A stretch of 64,000 nt of DNA from Podospora bellae-mahoneyi. Its lineage: Eukaryota; Ascomycota; Sordariomycetes; Sordariales; Podosporaceae. Made by a program: the position numbers and the translations under genes. The notes under the pieces were generated by a model. That model saw only the letters and a program-made list of their open reading frames with translations. It searched no databases and had not been told where the DNA came from. The DNA lies in contig NW_026946359.1 of NCBI RefSeq assembly GCF_035222275.1, positions 310,001 through 374,000 on the forward strand, in the 5' to 3' direction. Shown here in pieces: positions 52,098 through 63,075 of the stretch; within the stretch, counting starts at the first letter, position 1; each line of letters begins with the position of its first letter.

Positions 52098-53918
52098 CTA
52101 ATATGTATGCTTAGAAACAACCCACAACGCCCTCAACAGCGCCACCGCACCGCCCTGCGTCTCGACCGTCCTGCCCCGTCCACGGGTATTCGGATCATTG
52201 TTCCATAGCTCCTTCGACGGACCTGACGTCCGGGGCTCTCTCTTCTTCATGTCCTCCTTGCCCATCTGCATATAAACCGCCTTTTGCCTCTCCATTGACA
52301 CACCAGCAACAGCAGGTAACCCCTCCTTCTCAGCCGCAACTGGCAACGTGATATTGGGGTTCGTCATCATCCAAACCTCATTGTGGGGTACCCCACGATT
52401 CCGATAATCATCCTCCCCGTGGTCCGGCGGTAGGACGTGAAGTTTCTCAAAATCATCCCAGCTCATCTTCAGCCCCTGCTCCCATGGAAATAGCCCAATC
52501 GTCCACCACATCCCGAATTTCCCATGCTCGTCTCGTGTGCCTAGAGCAGCAACAGCATTATGTCTCAACCAGGGCACATACTTTTTGCACTCGGCAAAGT
52601 GCTTCGTCCTGATCCGTGCAAGGCCCTGTTGACTTATCCTAGACCCAACACTAGGCATGATCTTGTCGAGAGAATTTGGCGAGCAAAATGTGGTAAAGTG
52701 ATGCATCCAGATACCCTTGAAAGTCTGGGCGTCTTGCGAACAAGTTCCGAAAACATCACAGGCTTCCTCCAGCACACCCGCTCGACCAAGACCCTTCCAG
52801 CTTGGAAGCAAGTTGGCGTGATAATCATCCAGATTAGCCACAGGTCTGGCCCTCTCTAGATCCCAACCTGTAGCCCGAATCACGTCCTTGATGAGCTTGT
52901 GTCCAGAATTGAGGTACTCCTCACTGCCAGTAGCAACAAACAACCCCAACTGACCCGACAAAATCACACCCTGGTTGTACGTATACACCATCTCGTCCCT
53001 CTCGTCACACTCGGTATTGTTGCTCCCCTCGCTGTACCCCGAAATGTGGAAACCATCCGCATACAAGCCCTGGTGGTTAATCATCCCAGACGACTCCAAC
53101 CACTCATACCCCAGCTGCGCTGTCCTGAAAAACATGGGATCATGCGGAGGCCAGTCTCTCTTGCCCAAGCCCCTCTTATCAAGCCCAGGTCTCACCATCA
53201 TCTCCTCCCACGGACTTGTATTCTCATCCCCCGGGAAATGGAGATACATCCCAATACTCGCCGCAATCCAAAGCTCGTTGGTGATGGCATTCTTGTACGG
53301 ACTCAACCTCGGATTCCACAGCATCCCTCCCCCGCACAGCTTCTGATCCCACCCTTTGCTCGAAAGCTCCCAGAATATCCTCGCCCTGTGGGCAAACGCC
53401 GGCGTCCACCTCTCCCCATGCCACCTCCCGTCTCCCAGCTCGTCAATGAACTGTATGGTTTCCAACCAGCCCAGCACAACCCAGAGCATGTCGTCGAACG
53501 CCTCCCCGCGCAGGGAGAAGACGTCCTGCCCAAAATAAAAGGCAATCAGCTCGCCAAAATACCGGCCGATAAAGTTGGCCAGGGGGGGGATGACGATATT
53601 AGGCTGGGATCTGGCCAGCTCAAAGTCCTCGGTTATGGTCCGCAGAGCTCCCGCGATGTGGGTGCCCATCACGGCTCTAGTCCAGTCGATGGCGTCGGGC
53701 CAGGTGCCAATCCAGTTTTCGAAGTAATGGTTTTGCATGACGTTTATAGAGGCGCAGAGGTCAGCAAAGAGCTGGGTGTCAGGTCGGCCTGCCCCTTGTG
53801 TCGTCACTTGGGGGGACGTGGAGGAGAGGTTGAGGAGGGGGTCAGGTTGGAGTTTGACGGTGGCTGCTGCGTTGGCAGCCGACGCCAGGGCGACGACTGC
53901 TGTTTGGAGAAGCCTCAT
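52098..53918 (-). CDS. secreted glycoside hydrolase family 76 (alpha-1,6-mannanase-like)
   Basis: A single-exon frame of 606 residues. The N-terminus MRLLQTAVVALASAANAAA is a classic signal peptide. The GH76 fold is seen in the double aspartate FDDMLWVVLGWLE (D142, D143), the catalytic pair of the family, and in LCGGGMLWNPRLSPYKNAIT followed by NELWIAASIGMYL. Later segments include YTYNQGVILSGQLGLFVATG. The family acts on alpha-1,6-mannan; Dfg5/Dcw1 members cross-link GPI proteins to the wall. This protein is longer than Dfg5/Dcw1 and has no C-terminal hydrophobic GPI signal, so it is more likely a free secreted enzyme. The strand opposite is open for 349 codons, an antisense shadow of this gene. 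Confidence 0.88.
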   Translation of the reverse strand: MRLLQTAVVALASAANAAATVKLQPDPLLNLSSTSPQVTTQGAGRPDTQLFADLCASINVMQNHYFENWIGTWPDAIDWTRAVMGTHIAGALRTITEDFELARSQPNIVIPPLANFIGRYFGELIAFYFGQDVFSLRGEAFDDMLWVVLGWLETIQFIDELGDGRWHGERWTPAFAHRARIFWELSSKGWDQKLCGGGMLWNPRLSPYKNAITNELWIAASIGMYLHFPGDENTSPWEEMMVRPGLDKRGLGKRDWPPHDPMFFRTAQLGYEWLESSGMINHQGLYADGFHISGYSEGSNNTECDERDEMVYTYNQGVILSGQLGLFVATGSEEYLNSGHKLIKDVIRATGWDLERARPVANLDDYHANLLPSWKGLGRAGVLEEACDVFGTCSQDAQTFKGIWMHHFTTFCSPNSLDKIMPSVGSRISQQGLARIRTKHFAECKKYVPWLRHNAVAALGTRDEHGKFGMWWTIGLFPWEQGLKMSWDDFEKLHVLPPDHGEDDYRNRGVPHNEVWMMTNPNITLPVAAEKEGLPAVAGVSMERQKAVYMQMGKEDMKKREPRTSGPSKELWNNDPNTRGRGRTVETQGGAVALLRALWVVSKHTY

Positions 53919-55516
53919 GCCCGGCTTTGGTGTGTGATGTGTTGCTAGAACATGTGATTATGTGACCTCCACCGGTGGGTGTGAAAAGATGGCAATATGT
54001 GTGATTCTGGAAGTAAAAATGAATGTCTCGTTCCCAGCCAGAGCCTCAAGCCTTCCAAGTATAACCACCACCACCGCAGCCAAGTTTCAGCCTCTCAACG
54101 CCAGTGGAGCTGAACGTTGAGAAGTAAATACCCAGGGACTCAAGGTGTAAGTAGAGCGCATCGAAATCGAAGAAAAAAACAATGTCCGTCAACGAAACTG
54201 TTCTTTACCGGCTCTGTCCTGCAATCTGCATCATTCCCACCATCTATATCCCACTCCCACCATTCCAGGACCCAATCGTTTTCAACAACTCAAACCACAA
54301 AACCAAATTGTGGGAGCTCCCGTCCGTCCCGTGAAGTCTAGTTTTTCGTCTGAAGTTGAACTGAATGTGTGCCAGGCACTTCGATGGATCCCAAATGAAA
54401 AATCCCGCCTTGTTGATGCTCGGTTTGATCTCGTTTCCCAAGCCACAATGACCCCCAGATCCAAGTCGGCGAGATCTAGGTAATCGAGAACAATGGAGAA
54501 AGACGAACTCTTGGTAAAAAAAAGGGAGACAATAATGAAAGAAAGATGAGAGCAGAAAAGTTTGATCACGAGTCCGAAACGAACGGGACACACACACACG
54601 ACACCACCACACCCCAACAGCCAAGTTCAATGACACTTGCCAAGATGGAAGGAAGGCCTCAGGAAGGTACCCAAGACACGGAATGTTGCACAGAGAACAC
54701 TACAGGAAAGTACCCGTCAAAACACCACTTTGGAAGAAAACGCCACAAGAAACAATGCTCACCCAAGCCACTGGGACCTGCCATCCAACTTTGTCAAAAA
54801 GTCGATGGGGGCACAGTCACATAATGTGGTGAGGGGCAGCATGAGGGGGGAAGGAACTGGGGGGACGGGAGGCCGCACTGATGGTGGGGCTGTTGCGCTT
54901 TGCGGGGAGGCGGGCAAAACAGGGCGGTGCCTTTTCGCGGGGTTAGCAGCATTGTAGTTACATCATATGCACTCAACCTTGTGTGGCCAACCTACAAAGT
55001 GGCAGGTCTTGGGATCAGCAAGGTGTGTGGATCATGGGATTCAGGAGAAGTGTGGATGTGGTGGGACAGAGTATGGGGATGACTTACACGTATGCTGGTG
55101 GGTCGGCTGTTTTGAATTGATAACGAAATGTAGAATTATTGTAAGAATCACAGAGGCAATGCTGCGACGTGTGAGTGAGTTGTAGGATGAGTTCTCATGA
55201 ACCCCAAGAGTTTCCATTGAACCAAAACTGTCGTGACCACCCAGCACTTAAACCCGTCGACCGACTATACGACCTATCCAAAACGCCAGGACCGAGGGCT
55301 GCATGTGCTCGCTCGCTCGCTCGCTCTCAAAACCCAATGACGCCGCCCAAGTCATAATCATGACCCATACTTTATCCCATCCGAGAAGATGTCCCTGTAG
55401 CCCGTTCAAGGTGTCCCAGACAACGCCCTCCGCCTATACCAATAATGTACAAAAAATACTGAATTAAACCATACCCAGTTGTGGGAGTTGAAACGAGGCC
55501 AGCAGTTTTTGTCATC
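53919..55516. other. intergenic between GH76 and ADK2
   Basis: A 1.6-kb region holding the GH76 promoter and the ADK2 3' flank. No coding exon is recognised. A (GCTC)5 microsatellite lies at 55307-55326. Confidence 0.55.
55307..55326. repeat. (GCTC)5 microsatellite
   Basis: Five perfect GCTC units on the plus strand, about 190 bp beyond the ADK2 stop codon. Confidence 0.95.
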
Positions 55517-56386
55517 TCATTCAGCAAAGCGACGCTCAAACTCACGCATGAGCTTGGGGGTGATCTCGTCGCTGCTCATTCCCGACACCTCCCACAGCAC
55601 ACCCTTGCGAGCGTAGTGTTCCAACAATGGCTCGCTCGTCTCCTCAAACTTCTTCCATCGTTGGCGGTAGACCTCCTCGCTGTCGTCTGCCCTGCGGACC
55701 AACGGCTCTCCAGTGACATCATCGACACCAGCAACCTTGGGTGGGTTGAAAGTAGTGTTGTAAACCCTGCCCGAAGCCTCATGCACCCATCTCCCAGAGA
55801 TGCGCTCCATAATGACCGCCAGCGGCGTCTTCAGTGACACAACCATGTTAATGGGGATTGTCTCGTCGAGCCGTTCAGCCTGTGTCGCGGTACGAGGGAA
55901 CCCATCGAGAAGAAACGAAGCCGAGGGATCTTCAGAAGGTGAGCCGTAACCACCACGAGCATGCGCTGGGTGCGAAATGAAGGCAGCCATGTCGGCATCA
56001 TTGCTGAAGGACTGCGTCTCGGCAGCACAGGAAGCGAGCGTCATGACGTTGCCGGCGGGGTGGCTGGAGTACAACCACCCGCGCTGGTTGAGCTCGTTAT
56101 TGATCAACCGAAGGATAAGATCATCGGGAACCAAAAGTCCGGCCTTCATCGTACTCTCGACCTTGATGCCTGGTTTTAGTTTAGTTGGTTGACATCCTGA
56201 GTATTGTGCTTGAGGAAGAGTCATACCCAGAGGTGTCCGCTGCTTGACATTGTGCCTGAGAAGATCCCCAGAGGAGATGGATGACAGCTGAGGAAACCGC
56301 TGCAACAGCCGCTCAGACTGCGTCCCCTTTCCCACTCCCGGGGCGCCTACAAGGATAACTCGGGCAGCCTTTCGGAGGCGCATCAT
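55517..56386 (-). CDS. ADK2: mitochondrial GTP:AMP phosphotransferase (adenylate kinase Adk2/AK3)
   Basis: Adk2 phosphorylates AMP using GTP in the mitochondrial matrix. Exons 56386-56227 and 56169-55517 give 270 residues. The P-loop is GAPGVGKGTQ (residues 14-23), the AMP-binding part SSGDLLRHNV, then GIKVESTMKAGLLVPDDLIL, and the LLDGFPRTATQAERLD motif. A long LID domain (RWVHEASGRVYNTTFNPPKV, EPLVRRADDSEEVYRQRW) lacks zinc cysteines, as in AK3-type enzymes. The 57-nt intron (donor GTATGA, branch ACTAAAC, acceptor CAG) is a multiple of three and stop-free; retained, it would put 19 residues before IKVEST, breaking a conserved core, so splicing is expected. Either of two adjacent ATGs may start. 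It diverges from MDM38. Confidence 0.94.
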   Translation of the reverse strand: MMRLRKAARVILVGAPGVGKGTQSERLLQRFPQLSSISSGDLLRHNVKQRTPLGMTLPQAQYSGCQPTKLKPGIKVESTMKAGLLVPDDLILRLINNELNQRGWLYSSHPAGNVMTLASCAAETQSFSNDADMAAFISHPAHARGGYGSPSEDPSASFLLDGFPRTATQAERLDETIPINMVVSLKTPLAVIMERISGRWVHEASGRVYNTTFNPPKVAGVDDVTGEPLVRRADDSEEVYRQRWKKFEETSEPLLEHYARKGVLWEVSGMSSDEITPKLMREFERRFAE

Positions 56387-58351
56387 TCAAGGTTGACGGG
56401 AGTCGGGAACTGGGACAAGCGGCAGCAGGGGTTGCGAGCGAGCGATCGAGCGCGCGCGTGTTCGGGTGTGCGCACCGGGTGGGAGACAGGAGGGTGAGTT
56501 GAGCAGGAATAAAGAAATGGGCCGGGGCGCAGAGGGCCAGAGGGGCAAGGCCGGCTTCAAGTACTAATGCGACTACCCTATGCAAGCAGGCGCGCTCCGG
56601 ATTCTGGCGTTGTTGCGGTCGGTTTGTCACACAAAGATCCGGCTGGTTCGGGGTGCGGGGAACAAGTCGATCGGCACGTAATCGAGACGCAACCGAGGAC
56701 CGATAATGGAGACAACTCGGGTACAAAGTCACCGAAAGGGGCACACAAAAACGCTGTGAAGCCTCGATATTAACTTTCTTAGGCGACGGGGAAGACAAGC
56801 AGGATGGGTGATGAACTATAGGGTTTTACCAAGGCAAAACAGCTAAATCGGTGAGAGGTCTGCCAACTATGTCTAGAGACCTCCTGTCCCACGCCGGTCC
56901 GGAGTGATAACGGAGCCTGGAAACCTTAACCGATTGAACAAAGTCACTGTGGCGGCCACTGTCACACCGGACATTCACCCTGCCCAAGTTTCCGAAGCCC
57001 TGAACAGATCGGAGTCTGGAAACGATTGGCGGTGGATTCTCATCCCATTGCCTGTTGCTCATCACGAATGGCTCACCAAATGCCAGCAAGTTTTTTGTTG
57101 AGGCTTCGGCTGTGCCCCGATATCGCAGTTATCGGGGTCCTTGCCAAGCGGGTCTTGCTTCTAGAACCAAAGGTTTCATCTGATAAGATCTGATAAAGCT
57201 ATGAAGAGGAGAAAACTGGACCGTATGCAAGGAAAGGGCATGATAAGAGACTCGATGAGACTTTGAAACACCTGAACTTTCTCGAAAGTTTTGGATGAAA
57301 ATATGTGAGAATGTCCAGACCTGTGGTCAAAGTGCCATGACGGCATGTGAAGAGTTGTCCGAAACCTGCCTAGGGGGTGACGATTCTACCCGAGAAAGCC
57401 CGATCAACTGATTTAGCACATGCAAAGTTGGGTCTGGGAAGAGTCTGTTGCCATTATGCTGTTGTAACTCTGTCATGGGAAGCATGTGGTGGGGAAGAAG
57501 TGCGTTGTGCTTATAAATAATGATTTGGACTCTCAGTGGCTCTCTGAAACAGCAATCTGCATCTTCCTTGATCATGAGAAAGATATGAAAGGATATGAGA
57601 GGATATGAGAGGATATGAGAGGATATGAGAGGATATGAGAGGATATGAGAGCATCCAGAGAAGTCAATAGGGAATCAATGCAGATATTCCCAAGAGCCAA
57701 CGCAGACATGCCATGTTGTGTTGTGCTTTCCCCTGCCACACAGGATCCCCGGAAGCAGCCCAGCGCAACCTTACTCAGCCCAAATAGTCACGTGATGCGC
57801 TGCTCGTTCGCTGAATCGCCAAGAGGGCAGCCGAATGGGGAAAGGGCGACCGCGGGGCGTCACTGGATTGGAGCCATGGCATTCAGTGGAAAGGGCCGGA
57901 TTTTGATGTCACCGTGCCCCTTTGACAGCGGCGTCCTCGACCATCTCTTTCCAACAACACCATCCGCCCCAAACCAGCCCTCCAGCATCCGCCATCCCTC
58001 ATCTCGACGTCTTTCTTTTGCTTGAACCATTTCGTCTTCTCGTCTCTATCTGGACGGTCTGCGCAAACCCGGGAGGTCTCGCATTCAATCCGCTGGTTCC
58101 GAGCCCAACTGCCGGTTGCGTCTGAAAATCGAAATCTTCTGCTCAGCTGTGCAGTCCCGTGTCAATTCCCTCTGTTGGCATTGACCCGTTGCCGTTGCAC
58201 CACATCTTTACACTCACGTCAGCGCATCGGCGAAGTTTTATCTCCTCAATCGCGACCAGTATCCAAGTCTGTCGGCAGCATCACGATTTCGCCCCTAATC
58301 TTGGTGCACACCGACCTGCCGTTACCCCCTGAACGCTAGAACACCCCTGCC
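56387..58351. other. divergent ADK2/MDM38 intergenic region
   Basis: A 1,965-bp region between two divergent nuclear genes for mitochondrial proteins. It carries a 10-bp minisatellite near 57591 and an ATTGG (inverted CCAAT) at 57867-57871. I see no gene. Confidence 0.55.
57581..57650. repeat. 10-bp minisatellite (GGATATGAGA)
   Basis: Six perfect GGATATGAGA units (57591-57650) preceded by a degenerate one (AGATATGAAA). The period is close to one helical turn of DNA. Confidence 0.97.
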
Positions 58352-60079
58352 ATGAGCGCCTCGACAAGAGTTGCGCGCCGGGCGCTGGTCGTCAACCCGT
58401 TCCAAGGCACCACCAGTACGTCCGCTGTCCCTTGTGTGCCCCTATTCCAAGATGACAAGTTGCTGACGGCCCCTCATAAAGCTCATGCCCTCCCTAGATC
58501 CGCCCTCTTGGCCTCCTCGATGCTTCTGGCACGCAATGCGCAGAACTTGAGGTTTAACCGCCCTGCCACTGCTCTGCTTATCCCAGTTCGGGGGCTCACC
58601 ACCTCGGGTACCACCACTCATGGCGGCCCGACGGGTGGCCCACCTCCAGGATTCGATGTCGAGAAGGCTAAGAAGCCTCTCCCGAAGGAGCCTTCCCCCA
58701 AGCCCAAGAGCAGTGAGGCTGCATCCAAGCCAGCGGAGAAAACCAGCACCCCCGAGGCCGCTGCTGATTCTTCTGCTACGCTCTCGCAGCTTGCCGCACA
58801 GAAGGAGCCTGCTGCAGAGAAGGTTGAGGCCAAGAAGGAGGAGAAGAAGCTGACGATCGCACAAAAGATCAAGAAGGAGGCTCTGCATTACTGGGATGGC
58901 ACGAAACTGCTGGCCGCTGAGGTCAAGATCAGCTCGCGCCTGGCTACAAAGATGGCTGCCGGTTACGAGTTGACCCGGAGAGAGCAACGCCAGCTTCAAC
59001 GTACCGTCCAGGATCTCGGCCGGCTGGTTCCTTTCTCCATGTTCATCATTGTGCCTTTTGCCGAATTTCTCCTCCCCGTCGCGCTCAAGATCTTCCCCAA
59101 CATGCTGCCCAGCACATATGAGGGGCAAAAGGACAAGGATAAGAAGGCGAACATCCTTCGGGCGACCCGTAAGGAGGTCAGCGAATTCCTCCGCCAGACC
59201 TTGAAAGAGACAGGCCTGCCCCTTAGTCAGGCGACGGCCCAGAAGGAAGAGTTTACCAACTTCTTCCGCAAGCTTCGCGCCACTGGCGAGACACCTACGG
59301 CCGATGATGTGATCAAGGTCTGCAAAGTCTTCAAGGATGATGTGACCCTTGACAACCTTTCCCGGCCGCAGTTGGTGTCCATGTGCCGGTATCTCAACCT
59401 CAACACCTTTGGCACCGACATGATGCTCCGGTATCAGCTTCGCCACCGCATGCGGCAAATCAAGCGCGACGATCGCGCCATTGCCTATGAGGGCGTCGAC
59501 AGTCTTTCCGTGGCCGAACTTCAGATTGCCTGCGCCAGCCGTGGCATCAAGAGCTTTGGTGTCTCGCCTGCTAGGTTACGGGAAGACCTCCAGACTTGGC
59601 TGGATTTGCGACTTCGGGAAGGTGTCCCCTCTACTCTTCTGGTTCTGAGCAATGCTTATATGTATGGCCAGACCCAGCAGGACAGCAGTGATGGTGTCTC
59701 CAACCAGATTGAAGCACTTACCAATGTGCTTTCCTCCATTCCGGAGGAGCTTTTCCACGAGATTGAGCTCGAGGTCCACAATGCTGAGGGTGCTGCCACC
59801 AACAAGCAGCGTCTCGAGGTAATCAAGGAGCAGCAGGAGCTGATTAACGAGGAGCTGCAGCAAGACCAGGAGAACCAGGCGACAGGTTTCGCTACTCCCC
59901 GGGACACTGAAGACATTGACGAGAAGGAGGAGAGACAGGTCCAGGCGGAGGCTGAGGGCATCGAGAAGGCGCAGGTTGCCGAGGCTGTGGATGCCGAGAA
60001 GGATGGCCTGGATGCCGCCAATGTCCTCCAGAAAACCGAAGCTGCCGCCGCTGCTAAGCCTAGCGAGAAGCAGCAATAA
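58352..60079 (+). CDS. MDM38: LETM1-family inner mitochondrial membrane protein (Mdm38)
   Basis: Mdm38/LETM1 sits in the inner mitochondrial membrane and supports K+/H+ exchange and membrane export of respiratory subunits. The frame starts MSASTRVARRALVVNPFQG, a presequence. A likely intron (58416-58481, 66 nt, donor GTACGT, branch CTGAC) is again stop-free and a multiple of three: the spliced protein has 553 residues, the unspliced 575. The LETM1 core follows: KKEALHYWDGTKLLAAEVKI, the single membrane segment RLVPFSMFIIVPFAEFLLPV, ALKIFPNMLPSTYE, and the ribosome-binding-like part LNTFGTDMMLRYQLRHRMRQ with GIKSFGVSPARLREDLQTWL. The C-terminus is an acidic coiled coil. The antisense strand is open for 338 codons, a shadow. 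Confidence 0.94.
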   Translation: MSASTRVARRALVVNPFQGTTSTSAVPCVPLFQDDKLLTAPHKAHALPRSALLASSMLLARNAQNLRFNRPATALLIPVRGLTTSGTTTHGGPTGGPPPGFDVEKAKKPLPKEPSPKPKSSEAASKPAEKTSTPEAAADSSATLSQLAAQKEPAAEKVEAKKEEKKLTIAQKIKKEALHYWDGTKLLAAEVKISSRLATKMAAGYELTRREQRQLQRTVQDLGRLVPFSMFIIVPFAEFLLPVALKIFPNMLPSTYEGQKDKDKKANILRATRKEVSEFLRQTLKETGLPLSQATAQKEEFTNFFRKLRATGETPTADDVIKVCKVFKDDVTLDNLSRPQLVSMCRYLNLNTFGTDMMLRYQLRHRMRQIKRDDRAIAYEGVDSLSVAELQIACASRGIKSFGVSPARLREDLQTWLDLRLREGVPSTLLVLSNAYMYGQTQQDSSDGVSNQIEALTNVLSSIPEELFHEIELEVHNAEGAATNKQRLEVIKEQQELINEELQQDQENQATGFATPRDTEDIDEKEERQVQAEAEGIEKAQVAEAVDAEKDGLDAANVLQKTEAAAAAKPSEKQQ

Positions 60080-63075
60080 TCTGGAGATTTAGCACGATCA
60101 TATTGGCTTCATCCCCCAAAGCCCTCCACAGGGCTTGTCCCTCGGTGTACAACAACACAGCGGAACACACATATACTTTACTCACACACGCCACGGTCTT
60201 TTTTTCTTTGGATTTATTTTTCCCTCTTTTAATTCTCTTTTCTTGTGTGTGTGGTGGTTTGTTTGACTAGACAAAACCGATAATCATCATCATTGCATTA
60301 CATGTCAAGATAGAGGAAAGCGATGGGAAATTTTTGGGAAGAAACGGCTAAGGGGTAAAGGATAGGGGGATGGTAATGGCGGAACCACAAAGACTTGTGC
60401 TACTGTGTATCCATAGAAAACAACAGGCACCAGAAATTCATTATCAGCGGGTGGCACGATTCTTTTAACTACGACACTGTCATGGGAAGGCTCGGTTGGG
60501 AGGTTTTTGTTTATCACCGATTACAGGTGTCTGTCTCTCTTTTTCTGTTTCATTCAACCTCATAGATACTACTCTTCATCATTGACGCTGGAAGAAAATA
60601 GCGTCGTGTATACAAGATATGAAATCTTTTCCCTTGCGAAATTTCTCAGGCTCAATTGCTGTGCTCCAATTGCGGTCTCATCAACTATTCATCAATGCAT
60701 TCATCTGTATTACGTGGAAAGCATGCAAAACTCAGGGGCCCAACCCGGAGACGGAGAATAATTCCTCTCTTCAAACTCCCGCCAAACGCCAACCAGACTT
60801 TTTCGTGGTCCGTCTGCTAAGGTAATAACCATGCTTCTAAACCTGTGACATCGATCATAGGAAAAGAAAAAACGATGTTATTTGGGGGTACCCGGCACTG
60901 CAGTTGAGCGGCGCAGCTGACGTTGTTGGAGGAGGCTTCCGAACCTCGAACGGGAAGCAATGCGAGCCTGCTGTGAAGGAGGCCAACGTCATGGAGAGTT
61001 GACAAATGGTTTATGTATGACGACCTTGCTAAATGTCGAGATATTTTTGATTTTTAACGTTTACATGATGTTGAGAGGGGGCCGTTTCAGATGTTCATGT
61101 TTGCTGAGGGGCATGTCTTTGCTGCTGACTATACAACTAACTAGGTAGGTAACAGGGCTGATTTTGTGAGCCTCAAACGTTGGTTCGGGATTTGCCCATA
61201 GCAAAGCCTCATGTATCTTGCCGACGGGATCAAACATTCAGTTTAGACACCGAACTGGTTCGCATGTGCACAGTGCTCGGTATCGGGGGGCGGAATACGA
61301 GGACGATCATGGAGAGGCCGACTCTTGCATATCAAGAATGCTACAAAAGGGAGGGTCGGCAGTTTCAAAGCATCGGTTGATCTTTTACATATCCTGTCGT
61401 CATTGTTTCTCTGATTTGATAGATCGGTTGATGAGGTGCTGGAGAGAATGGCAGGTGGGAGAGCGGGAGTTGAAGATGGATGCGTGGCTTAGCATAAAAG
61501 AGCGGGTCCATCCGGGGGCGGTGGTTCCCCCCCAGTGATGCAAAATGCGCGGGAAGAGACCCTGGATCCACATGGTGGATATCAGTGACTTCGTCGAGGT
61601 TGAGGATTATCAAAGTTGTAGGTAATGGGAATGGAATGTTGGATGATGTTTAGATGTTTGAGAAGAGAAAAAATAGGAGAATTTAGGATTCATATTTGTT
61701 CCGAGTTGCAAGTCTTGTGAGACAGGAGAAAAGTAGAATTAGCTCAAGATTGTCTGAGTGTGCACTTCATCATCAGTCAAGCGAACGTAACGCAGGGCAG
61801 AAGGGGCTTAAATGAGCCGACTGGGCTATAACCTGGGGAAAGCTACACTAAGCGACGATTGTGATGGCCCTGTATCCCGTCTATATAGGAGAATAAAATC
61901 TAGAACGTTGAATGTGAAAAAGTGCCCTGCGGCTGTGGAAATGGTGGTGATTAATTGGTAGGACCTCGAACTTGAGTTTGCAGCCACAAGGGCTTGGTGA
62001 GACATGGCTCGCAGCCTTGTGGGCGCTCCAACGGGCCAACTTGCTGGGCCAGTTAAGATACTTGGAGATTGGCTTTTCCCGCCCTAGAACTATGTTAGAT
62101 AGGAAAAAGAGTGCCCATGATTACTGAAAGCTACTGTCGAAGAAAAGACATCACCATCTCGATCAGTGACTTCTTTTGAAGTTGTGTCAAAAAGGCGAGA
62201 TTCCAGCTGCACAGCCTCGGAACAGATCAAAATCGTGCATTGGCGGGAGAGGCTGATGGCGAACTAGCTCCTGTTTGGCGAAAAGTCGTCTCCCCTGCCC
62301 CCCCGGTTTGTCACCTGCAAACCACAATCCTGCTCGCAGCAGAGCGACATCCCACGCCCTAGGTTCCCTCTTTTTCCATCAGTCGTTTGCATCTCTACAG
62401 TAATTTAATCAATCTTCTCCTCATCTTCACCTTCTTCCTGCGATACCTGTCTTGTTCTGGCGCCCGAGTCTGATTTTTCGACAACCGCCGACAAGCAACG
62501 CGTCCCCTCGCTTCTCCTAACGACACCACCTCAGCACCCCCCGGCCGTTCCCGTTGGTTCTTGGCCTGCACTCCTGAAGCATTGCCAACCCTCGAACACC
62601 TCAACTCCTCCCAGTGTTTCAGAGTGCTCTCTGTGGACACACAACTCGCAGCACAACACCCCCTGCCCCAACAGTCCCGTCTCCTGGGTGCTGCAACACT
62701 TCAAATCGCCAAAAGATTCGCGCCTGTGAACAATAACCGCTCGCTGTTGTGAGTGTGCAGGTTCACCACCTTCGACGACCACCCCCGAGCCAGAGACCAG
62801 GCGTCTTCTGCCCGACCGACCACGACTTTTTCTTACCTTCCCCTCCCCCTCGACCGGCCGGCCCTTCAATCTCCCTCGACCCACCGACCACCGACGCCAT
62901 ACCACAAGTCACAAAACTCAATTCAGCCATTAACCAGACATCTCGCAAAGCCGCCGTCCTGGCTTCCCAACGAGACATTCGCCGGTCGTATTTGGCCGGC
63001 TCGGGCTCGCAGCCGATCGCGATCGCAAGTTTTGACGGAACAAACAGCGGATTCAGAGACAGCCGCCCTCCAGTG
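60080..63075. other. 3-kb intergenic region, MDM38 3' flank and UPF0658 promoter
   Basis: No coding exon is recognised. The last 700 bp (about 62370-63075) are C/T-rich, as often seen in leaders and promoters of this kind of fungus, and probably include a long 5' untranslated region of the next gene. Confidence 0.5.

Noticed and set aside
52899-53948. Plus-strand open frame of 349 codons
   Set aside because: It is antisense to the GH76 gene and mirrors its codon bias; its translation has no family features.
58442-59458. Minus-strand open frame of 338 codons
   Set aside because: Antisense shadow of the LETM1 gene, Leu/Arg-rich without a domain.
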